From: Lentisphaeria bacterium
GTDB taxonomy: Bacteria > Verrucomicrobiota > Lentisphaeria > Oligosphaerales > JAFGRS01
Reading direction: 5' to 3'
NCBI GenBank assembly: GCA_016935045.1
Contig: JAFGRS010000665.1
Span: forward strand, 1-5,374
Length of the DNA stretch: 5,374 bases
Shown here piece after piece: positions 1 to 5,374 of this stretch (positions within the stretch are counted from its first letter, which is position 1; the number at the start of each line of letters is the position of its first letter). Position numbers and translations under genes: made by a program. The notes under the pieces were generated by a model. The model saw nothing but the letters and a program-made list of their open reading frames with translations, made no database searches and had not been told where the DNA came from.

Positions 1-719
1 AGCCCCACGTCCCGGGCGCATTTCCGCGCCACCTCGACCTGGTTGGCGGTGTAGTCCGAGTAGAAGACCTCGATCCCGTCCAGCCCCAGGGAAGCCAGGT
101 GGCGGGCGATTCGCCGCAGACCGACGCCGGTGATGCTTCTGGAGGTCAAGGCGTGGGCCCATACGGTCACGGCACCGGCCCGATCGAGGACCCCGAGCGC
201 CTCCTCGACCGAGGGCAGGACCCGAAGCACGTAGCCCGGCTTGCCCCGCCCCAGGTAGAGGCCGAAGGCATCCGCGATGCTCCGGCAACTGCCCGAATTC
301 ACCAGGGCCCGGGCGATATGCGGACGCCCCACGACCGCTCCCCCGGCGGCCGCCACTACGTCGGCCAGCTCGATCTGGCAGCCCAGGGCACGGAGACGTG
401 CCACCATGTCCCGGTTGCGGTCCAGCCGATCCCGCCGCACCCGGGCCAGCAGCGCCGTCAGAGCGGGGTCGTGAACATCCATCCAGAGCCCGACGATGTG
501 CAGGATCCGGGAGCGTTCCCCCATGCACGCGACCTCGACTCCCGGGATGGTCTCCGTACGGGCTTGGGTCCCGGCCGCCAGGAACGCCTCGATCCCGTCC
601 ACCGTGTCGTGATCCGTCAACGCCAGGGCCGTCAGACCGATGGCGTCGGCCCGGGCAACCAGGTCGGCCGGACTCAGTGCGCCGTCCGAACACGTACTGT
701 GGCAATGGAGGTCAAGCAC
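1..719 (-). CDS. PHP-domain metallophosphatase, YciV/TrpH (RNase AM)-like, 3' end outside window
   Basis: The minus strand reads as an uninterrupted frame from a GTG at 719 off the left edge, giving 239 codons of a protein whose family is usually about 280-295 residues. It is a PHP-superfamily phosphoesterase. The family members known as YciV/TrpH/RNase AM act in the cytoplasm on 3',5'-nucleoside bisphosphates and on RNA 5' ends, using a cluster of metal ions. Visible motifs, numbered from the GTG, are the opening LDLHCHSTCSDG (H5, H7, D12), LTDHDT (H37), PGVEV (E62), ILHIVGL (H74), the GGAVVGRPHIARALV segment (H134) with the following LYLGRGKPGYV typical of the YciV branch, and VWAHA (H189). 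The final Asp-His metal motif expected near residue 245 lies beyond the window. The GTG is preferred because an AGGGGGG lies 6 bases upstream and because the family normally starts just before the DLH motif. An in-frame ATG at 791 would add 24 residues that do not look conserved. The gene is divergent from the FHA gene, so probably separately expressed. Family confidence is high; exact substrate is not provable here. Confidence 0.93.
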   Translation of the reverse strand, partial: MLDLHCHSTCSDGALSPADLVARADAIGLTALALTDHDTVDGIEAFLAAGTQARTETIPGVEVACMGERSRILHIVGLWMDVHDPALTALLARVRRDRLDRNRDMVARLRALGCQIELADVVAAAGGAVVGRPHIARALVNSGSCRSIADAFGLYLGRGKPGYVLRVLPSVEEALGVLDRAGAVTVWAHALTSRSITGVGLRRIARHLASLGLDGIEVFYSDYTANQVEVARKCARDVG

Positions 720-725
720 CAAAAA

Positions 726-732
726 CCCCCCT
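726..732 (-). promoter_or_regulatory. Ribosome binding site of the PHP phosphatase gene
   Basis: On the minus strand this reads AGGGGGG, a near-Shine-Dalgarno tract, separated by six bases from the GTG at 719. The in-frame TTG at 722 is one codon upstream and less well spaced. This site decides the start in favour of the GTG over the distant ATG at 791, which has no purine-rich tract before it. Confidence 0.55.
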
Positions 733-751
733 GCATCTTCCACTGCATCTT
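731..751 (+). repeat. Direct repeat CTGCATCTT x2 in the divergent intergenic region
   Basis: CTGCATCTT occurs at 731-739 and again at 743-751, with a 12-base period and three bases between copies. The repeat lies between the two divergent starts. It abuts the ribosome binding site of the left gene and its second copy overlaps the first two bases of a TTGACT that could be a -35 box for the right-hand genes. A tandem half-site operator is possible, but two 9-base copies could also be chance or a small duplication. Confidence 0.4.
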
Positions 752-778
752 GACTTCGCGCCCTGGCCGGATCATGGT
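750..778 (+). promoter_or_regulatory. Possible promoter for the FHA/PEGA-comEC unit
   Basis: TTGACT at 750-755 matches five of six bases of the sigma-70 -35 consensus. Seventeen bases further on, CATGGT at 773-778 is a weak -10 candidate matching about half the consensus. Initiation from it would leave a leader of roughly 65-70 bases before the ATG at 852. The spacing is right and the position upstream of the rightward pair is sensible, but the -10 is poor and the host's promoter preferences are unknown. Confidence 0.25.
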
Positions 779-851
779 TTCTCCGGAGCATGGCGATGGT
801 ACTGGACGATAGCTCACGGTCCCCGGGAATCCAGACGGGAGTCGTTTTCCG

Positions 852-3011
852 ATGAAGATACGGGTCATCGAGGGTCGCGAAGCCGGGTTCGAGGCTTCCG
901 TGCCGCCGGAGGGCTTTCGCGTCGGGCGCGGCCGCGACAACGACCTGGTCATGCAGGAGGAGGGGATATCCAGACACCACTGCCGCATCTGCCGCGCCGG
1001 CGGGGAATGGCTCATCGAAGACCTCAACAGCATGAACGGGGTCACCCTCAACGGGGAGCGCGTGGTCGGCACGGCGAAGCTTCAGCCCGGTGACCGCATC
1101 GTGATCTGCCGGCAGGTGCTGGCCGTAGGGGAAGACGAAGCGGCCGTCATTCCTCCCCTGCCGGTCACGAGTATCGACACCAAGGAACCGGCCGCCGCCG
1201 CACCCTCGGGCGCCGAGGCGGCCCCGCTCTGGGACGATGCGGGGGACATGCCGAAACGCCGTACTCCCCTGGTCCGCATCCTCCTGCTCCTCTGCCTGTT
1301 GGCGCTGATCGTGGTTCTGGCCTGCCTGATCTTCGCGCCGGACTCGGGCGACGAAACGACGGCCGGGAATGGAGGAACCGCGCCGAGGGGCGGCAGCGAA
1401 GCGATCGAGGATGCGGCGCCTCCCCCGCGCGAGGTCAGTGACGGGGAACTGGCCGGCCTGATCGCCGAGGAGGAAGACCGCGCCCGGAGAACCGCACCCG
1501 AGGGCGGCCCGACTCCCCCCGAAGCCGGGGAAGCGCTCCCAGAAGTCGGCGCCATCGTCCCCGCGGCTCCCGTGCCGCCCCCTGCCCCGGAGACCGAAGG
1601 CGATCCGGGCAGGGCGCCGGTCACCGAAGAGGGCCGGGTCATCGTCTCGGACGTGGTCTACATCGCCTCGGAACCCCCCGGGGCCCGGGTCACCGTGGAT
1701 GGCACCGATCAGGGCGTCACCCCGTTGCTGCTGCGGGACATCTCCGACGGCCGTCACCGCATCGAGCTTCGGCTGGAGGGGTACGAGGATCTGGACCGGC
1801 AGATTCACGTGCCGGATCTCCTGCCGGCGCGGCCCTACGCGCTGCGCCAGAAACCCGGCACTCTTTTCGTCGGCAGCACGGTACCGGGCACGGCCGTATG
1901 GCGGGGCCCGCAGCTTCTGGGCGTTGCGCCCATGCTGATCACCGACCTGCCCACCGGCGATCAAGAACTGCTCTTTGTGGCGCCGGGTTGCGAGCCCCTG
2001 CGCCAGACCGTCAGCGTCAGTGACCTGAGCGGACAGCGCGTCAGCGTGACTCCCATTCCCCTCCTGGGCACTCTCGAGGTGGTGACCCAGCCCCCGGGAT
2101 GCACGGTCAACATCGAGGGCGGCCTGCTGGCGACCACCGTACCGGCCCACGAGGGCGCCCTGGTCTCCGCACCCCTCCGAATCGAGAACCTGAGACCGGG
2201 CAGCTACGCGGTGGCGGTGGAACATCCCCTCGGCGCCGGCAGCTCGGGCAAGTTGCCCGTGAAACCGGGAGAGACGGTGCGGCAGACCATCAAGCTCTGG
2301 GTACCCGACACCAGGGTCGTGCTGACGGATGGCACGGTGCGCGTCGGCATGCTTCTGGAACGCAACGAACAGGGAGACATCGTCCTGGCCGAAACCCCGA
2401 AGAACCTGCAGCGCTACCTCAGACCCCAGATCAACGCCATCGTGCCTCGACCCCCGGAGGAGGTGCGGGAAGCCCTGGACGCCCTGCGTCCCCCCACCCC
2501 CAAACCCGATGGCAAACCCCGGGAGAAGCCCCCCGAGGGCGCCGACCCGGAGCCGGCACGGGAAGGCGTATGGGGCGATGATCCCATGGATCCCGCCAAC
2601 GCCGCACCACCCCGGACCACAGTCGCCGCAAAAACCGACACGGACGCAAGAACCGATACGGACAAACGACCGGACGAGACCAAGGCCTACAGCCTCGAGG
2701 ATATCAGCCGCCTGTTCCGTCAGGGCTCCAGCCTCGACATCGACAAGAGGCTCAAGGACCGCACCATCACCATCCGCGGCGTCCCCACGTCCAGCGGCAA
2801 GGACGGCCTGGCCGGATATCTGGCCTTCGGCCGTCGCGTCCGCTGCTACTTCGGCCGTGATGTCTACGAGGAGAGCAAGGACAAGCTGCGCGGCTACAGC
2901 GACGAGCAGACGGAGGTGGCCGTCACGGGAGTCGTATCCGGGGTCCGGTCGGACACGATTGTCCTGCGGGAGTGTACCGTGGAGGAAGTCCGGACTCAGG
3001 ATCGACGGTGA
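852..3011 (+). CDS. Membrane-anchored FHA-PEGA(x3)-OB-fold protein
   Basis: This 719-residue protein has no named homologue that I recognise; its parts are clear. Residues 1-95 form an FHA (phosphothreonine-binding) domain with the key residues G25-R26, S40, H43 and N62-G63. After a linker, the basic stretch KRRTPLVR (135-142) and a hydrophobic helix at about 143-162 indicate one membrane segment; the positive-inside rule puts FHA in the cytoplasm and the rest outside. Residues 165-260 are a Pro/Glu/Ala-rich spacer. Three PEGA-type repeats follow at about 264-322, 337-391 and 406-482, each beginning with a PxG-x-x-V/W signature (PPGARVTVDG, VPGTAVWRG, PPGCTVNIEG). Residues 489-531 look like a small beta module, 533-612 a second Pro-rich, charged linker, and 613-714 resemble the tRNA_anti-like OB fold, with RCYFGRD and VTGVVSGVRSDTIVLREC. 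The start is ATG 852 with a GGGAG at 837-841, ten bases upstream. Its stop overlaps the comEC start, implying one operon. A signalling or scaffold partner of ComEC is inferred, not shown. Confidence 0.9.
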   Translation: MKIRVIEGREAGFEASVPPEGFRVGRGRDNDLVMQEEGISRHHCRICRAGGEWLIEDLNSMNGVTLNGERVVGTAKLQPGDRIVICRQVLAVGEDEAAVIPPLPVTSIDTKEPAAAAPSGAEAAPLWDDAGDMPKRRTPLVRILLLLCLLALIVVLACLIFAPDSGDETTAGNGGTAPRGGSEAIEDAAPPPREVSDGELAGLIAEEEDRARRTAPEGGPTPPEAGEALPEVGAIVPAAPVPPPAPETEGDPGRAPVTEEGRVIVSDVVYIASEPPGARVTVDGTDQGVTPLLLRDISDGRHRIELRLEGYEDLDRQIHVPDLLPARPYALRQKPGTLFVGSTVPGTAVWRGPQLLGVAPMLITDLPTGDQELLFVAPGCEPLRQTVSVSDLSGQRVSVTPIPLLGTLEVVTQPPGCTVNIEGGLLATTVPAHEGALVSAPLRIENLRPGSYAVAVEHPLGAGSSGKLPVKPGETVRQTIKLWVPDTRVVLTDGTVRVGMLLERNEQGDIVLAETPKNLQRYLRPQINAIVPRPPEEVREALDALRPPTPKPDGKPREKPPEGADPEPAREGVWGDDPMDPANAAPPRTTVAAKTDTDARTDTDKRPDETKAYSLEDISRLFRQGSSLDIDKRLKDRTITIRGVPTSSGKDGLAGYLAFGRRVRCYFGRDVYEESKDKLRGYSDEQTEVAVTGVVSGVRSDTIVLRECTVEEVRTQDRR
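2634..2669 (+). repeat. Imperfect 18-bp tandem duplication in a linker
   Basis: Two adjacent 18-base units (2634-2651 and 2652-2669) agree at 14 of 18 positions and encode TDTDAR followed by TDTDKR in the disordered linker before the C-terminal OB-like domain of the FHA/PEGA protein. The unit is a whole number of codons, so copy number could change without shifting the frame. It probably reflects slippage in an unconstrained linker. Confidence 0.5.
2998..3001 (+). promoter_or_regulatory. Ribosome binding site of comEC inside the upstream gene
   Basis: AGGA ends six bases before the GTG at 3008, a good spacing for a weak Shine-Dalgarno. A stronger GGAGGAAG at 2981-2988 lies too far from 3008 (19 bases) and too late for the alternative GTG at 2972. 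The site supports the GTG at 3008, whose last two bases are the first two of the upstream TGA stop. Confidence 0.45.
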
Positions 3012-5368
3012 AGCCTTCCCTGGGGGCCGCCCGGCTGACCTCGATGACCGCGCAGGTCTGGACTGCGTTCCGGTCCGGTTGCCCCCTCTGTGACACCTGC
3101 CCGGCGGTGCCCCTGTTTGCCCTCGCTGCAGTCGGCATCGTGAGTGCGGAGTTCGCCTGCCGGACGGGCACACTCACTCTCCCCGCCGTGATCTGCCTGC
3201 TTGGGGGTGGAATGGTGGCGGCGGGAATGAGGCCATGGCGTCCCCGCCGACTGGCGGTGCTGCCATTGGCGGTGGCCTGGACGGTGCTGCACCACGAGGC
3301 GCCCTGGGACCGCCTCGGGCGCCATGCCCCCGAACGTTGCTGTCGGATGTGGGTCCGCGGCACGGTCTGCGACCTGCGCACGGTGAGCGAGGAGACGGAC
3401 GTCCTGCCGCCGCCCCAGGCCGTGGTGCTGGCGGTTCGGTCCTTCCGCCTGCCGGGGGAGGCGCGGTGGCATCCGACCCGCAGCAGCGTCCTGGTGCGCA
3501 CGTCTCCGGAGACGGTGCCGGCGTACGGGGAGAGGGTCATGGCGGAGGGGGTCCTGGTTCGGGATCACCCCTCCCCGGTGTCCCGCGGCTTCGACTACGC
3601 CTTCTACCTGCGGACGCGTGGGATCCGGCACCTCTTCGAGCCCCGCGGTCTGCAGCGGGAATCGGCGGCGACCGGGTGGCGCCGGGCCGTGGCCTGCCTG
3701 CTGCGCGCCCGGGGCGCCCTCGCCGCAGGCCTCACCCGCGGCATCCACGACGAGGACAACGCCGGCCTGCTGCTGGCCATGCTCTTCGGGTTCCGGAGCG
3801 GGGTCGATGCCCGGACCCACAGCCAGTTCCTGCGCAGCGGCGCCATCCACCTCTTCGCGGTCTCCGGGTTGCACGTGGGCATCATGGCAGTCGTCCTGGG
3901 CAAAACCCTCCAGTGGCTTGGCATGTCCCAACGGCGGCGCTGCGCGGCGTTGCCCGTGCTGTTGGGGCTCTATGTCCTCATGACGGGGGCTTCGCCTTCC
4001 GCCGCCAGGGCCTGGCTGATGCTCTCCATCGGCCTGGTGTCGCGGGCCTGCTTCCGTGCCGTCAGTCCCATCAACGTGGTGGCCGTGGCGGGGCTGGTTC
4101 TCCTGCTCGCCAATCCCCTGGCTCTGTTCCAGACCGGGTTCCTCTTCTCCTTCACGCTGGTGGCCGTGCTCGTCCTCGGCTGGCCCATGGCAGCGAATCT
4201 GGCCGCCGCGGCGTGCGAGCGTGAACTCTGGTTGCCCAGGGCCCGCAAACACCCCTGGCGCAGTGCGTTGGTACGGAAAACCGTGCAGGCGGCAACGGCG
4301 GGGCTCCTGGCGTGGTTCGGCAGCGCGGGCATCATGCTCCATACCAACGGCATGCTCATCCCCGCCGCCCTGCCCGTCAACATCCTGCTCTCCACCCTGG
4401 CCGGGTTCATCCTCTCTCTGGCCGTGCCCAAGGCCCTCCTGAGCTGCCTCTGCCTGCCCGGCACGGCGTTCCTGCTGGATGGGTTCCTCGGCGGTATGCT
4501 GAATGCGCTCCTGCACCTGGTGCGCCTGCTGGTGGACTGGGGCAGCCGCAACGGCGCCAGCCTGACCCTGGCTCCTCCGGGCCTGCCGTCGGTCCTGGCG
4601 TACTACGCCTTCCTCGCCCTCGCCCTGGCGCCGCCCAGGCAGCGGGCCCTGCGTCTGGCGGGAGGGTGCGGCGCTGTCGTCTGGATCCTGGCCATGGCCC
4701 TGCGCCCGGACCCTGAACCCGTGGTGGCGGTCTTCCATGGCGGCGGACCCCAGCCCCCGGTGCTGCTGCTCGAAGACATGGGGGGCCTGCCGCCGGTGCA
4801 GGTGTTCTGCGGCAGTCGCGGCACCACGCGCGATCTCATGGCCTGGATGCAGGAGCGCGGACACCGGGGCACCCGACTCCTCGTCATCCCATGGCGAGAT
4901 TCCCATGCCGCCGGCGCGGTCGCCCCGACCCTGGCTCTGATCGAGACCGATACCGTCCTCTTCGGTGACCCCGGCCCGCCGCCCGGCATCGCCAGCCGAA
5001 CCCAAAACACCCCGAATTCCGCCGGACAACGCGTCCGCTGCCTCGGCGACAGCAACCGTACGGGGTCCCCATGGACACGCGTCCGGGTCACCGGGAACGC
5101 CGACGGACGCACCGTCACCGTCCACCTCGGGAACAGCGCCGAACAGGCCGACATCACCCTCCACGTCACGGCCGGCGGACGGGCAACCGTCACCGTGCGG
5201 AACACCAACGGCGAGTGCGCCAGCGTCGACACCCTGCCCTCCCTGCGGCGACACTGCACCATCCTGCCCCTGCGCAGCAGTAATGCCTCAAACCCGCGAA
5301 TGCCCGCGCGGCCGCGAGCGTTCCATGCCCCCTGGAGCGCGAGCGTACCGCGAGCATCCCTACGTTGA
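3008..5368 (+). CDS. comEC: ComEC/Rec2-family DNA internalization channel with degenerate C-terminal domain
   Basis: ComEC is the polytopic inner-membrane protein through which transforming single-stranded DNA enters the cell. The start is taken as GTG 3008 (786 residues), which overlaps the upstream stop as GTGA and has an AGGA six bases before it; GTG 2972 (12 residues longer) and ATG 3044 are alternatives. From the GTG, residues 32-98 hold about three hydrophobic segments and 113-216 an OB-like region (DUF4131 type) ending in FDYAFYLRTRGI. The competence core follows at about 240-560, with the diagnostic HLFAVSGLHVG (281-291), TGASPSAARAWLM (326-338), FQTGFLFSF (375-383) and NGMLIPAALPVN (447-458), among many hydrophobic helices. 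Residues 572-756 occupy the place of the metallo-beta-lactamase domain but carry PWRDSH where HxHxDH would be expected, so it is probably catalytically dead. A CPLCDTC motif at 25-31 precedes the first helix. The last 30 codons use codons rare elsewhere in the gene. Family assignment is secure; active DNA uptake is inferred. Confidence 0.93.
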   Translation: MKPSLGAARLTSMTAQVWTAFRSGCPLCDTCPAVPLFALAAVGIVSAEFACRTGTLTLPAVICLLGGGMVAAGMRPWRPRRLAVLPLAVAWTVLHHEAPWDRLGRHAPERCCRMWVRGTVCDLRTVSEETDVLPPPQAVVLAVRSFRLPGEARWHPTRSSVLVRTSPETVPAYGERVMAEGVLVRDHPSPVSRGFDYAFYLRTRGIRHLFEPRGLQRESAATGWRRAVACLLRARGALAAGLTRGIHDEDNAGLLLAMLFGFRSGVDARTHSQFLRSGAIHLFAVSGLHVGIMAVVLGKTLQWLGMSQRRRCAALPVLLGLYVLMTGASPSAARAWLMLSIGLVSRACFRAVSPINVVAVAGLVLLLANPLALFQTGFLFSFTLVAVLVLGWPMAANLAAAACERELWLPRARKHPWRSALVRKTVQAATAGLLAWFGSAGIMLHTNGMLIPAALPVNILLSTLAGFILSLAVPKALLSCLCLPGTAFLLDGFLGGMLNALLHLVRLLVDWGSRNGASLTLAPPGLPSVLAYYAFLALALAPPRQRALRLAGGCGAVVWILAMALRPDPEPVVAVFHGGGPQPPVLLLEDMGGLPPVQVFCGSRGTTRDLMAWMQERGHRGTRLLVIPWRDSHAAGAVAPTLALIETDTVLFGDPGPPPGIASRTQNTPNSAGQRVRCLGDSNRTGSPWTRVRVTGNADGRTVTVHLGNSAEQADITLHVTAGGRATVTVRNTNGECASVDTLPSLRRHCTILPLRSSNASNPRMPARPRAFHAPWSASVPRASLR

Positions 5369-5374
5369 CTGAGG

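Noticed and set aside
720..791. N-terminal extension of the PHP protein to an ATG at 791
   Set aside because: The added 24 residues look unconserved and no Shine-Dalgarno precedes the ATG, whereas the GTG at 719 has one and matches the usual family N-terminus.
99..812. A 237-codon plus-strand open frame over the left end
   Set aside because: It is antisense to the PHP gene, whose metal-binding motifs are clear on the minus strand. The plus-strand product has no recognisable motif.
674..1072. A minus-strand 132-codon open frame spanning the divergent intergenic region
   Set aside because: It overlaps the FHA domain antisense and the PHP gene start in a different frame. The product shows no domain and there is no ribosome binding site evidence.
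2972..3007. ComEC start at GTG 2972
   Set aside because: It would add 12 residues overlapping the upstream gene by 40 bases without a well-placed Shine-Dalgarno. GTG 3008, with its GTGA overlap and AGGA, is more typical.
5111..5196. Two copies of ACCGTCACCGT at 5111-5121 and 5186-5196
   Set aside because: Both encode Thr-Val-Thr-Val beta strands in the ComEC reading frame, so the similarity follows from the protein sequence and codon bias rather than a DNA element.
2996..5254. A 752-codon open frame on the minus strand, almost fully antisense to comEC
   Set aside because: Its product is low-complexity, rich in Gly, Gln, Arg, His and Pro with no domain pattern. It is the expected shadow of a GC-rich gene whose opposite strand has few stop codons; the plus strand carries unmistakable ComEC motifs.
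5365..5374. A downstream gene starting at TTG 5365, overlapping the comEC TGA as TTGA
   Set aside because: Only ten bases are visible and no Shine-Dalgarno precedes it. The GAGG at 5371-5374 could equally be the ribosome binding site of a gene beyond the window.

Overview
The window is GC-rich (roughly two thirds G+C by eye, with third codon positions mostly G or C) and fully bacterial in character. It holds three protein-coding genes. On the left, a minus-strand gene for a PHP-family metallophosphatase of the YciV/TrpH (RNase AM) type runs off the left edge. On the right, two plus-strand genes form a tight unit: a 719-residue membrane-anchored FHA/PEGA/OB-fold protein, followed by a ComEC/Rec2-type DNA-uptake channel. 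No RNA gene, insertion sequence, CRISPR array or clear terminator is visible. The organism cannot be named from the sequence. High GC, long multidomain FHA and PEGA proteins, and a ComEC with a degraded C-terminal domain would suit a PVC-group bacterium (Planctomycetota, Verrucomicrobiota, Lentisphaerota or Kiritimatiellota) or another deep-branching Gram-negative lineage, but this is inference only.

Layout: positions 1-719 (minus) hold the PHP phosphatase, missing its C-terminus. Positions 720-851 are a divergent intergenic region of 132 bases with a good ribosome binding site for the left gene, a possible -35 element facing right and a 9-base direct repeat. Positions 852-3011 (plus) hold the FHA-TM-PEGA-OB protein. 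Positions 3008-5368 (plus) hold comEC, whose GTG start overlaps the upstream TGA stop as GTGA. The window ends six bases after the comEC stop.

How the genes may work together: the GTGA overlap implies that the FHA/PEGA protein and ComEC are co-transcribed and translationally coupled. The first protein has a phosphothreonine-reading FHA domain predicted in the cytoplasm, one membrane helix, and beta-rich PEGA and OB-fold modules predicted outside the inner membrane. ComEC forms the inner-membrane pore for single-stranded DNA. In this ComEC the C-terminal metallo-beta-lactamase-like domain, which in many relatives is thought to degrade the non-transported strand, has lost its metal-binding signature. 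A working hypothesis is that the FHA/PEGA/OB protein is an accessory or regulatory partner of this atypical ComEC. The PHP gene is divergent and probably an independent housekeeping nuclease/phosphatase.
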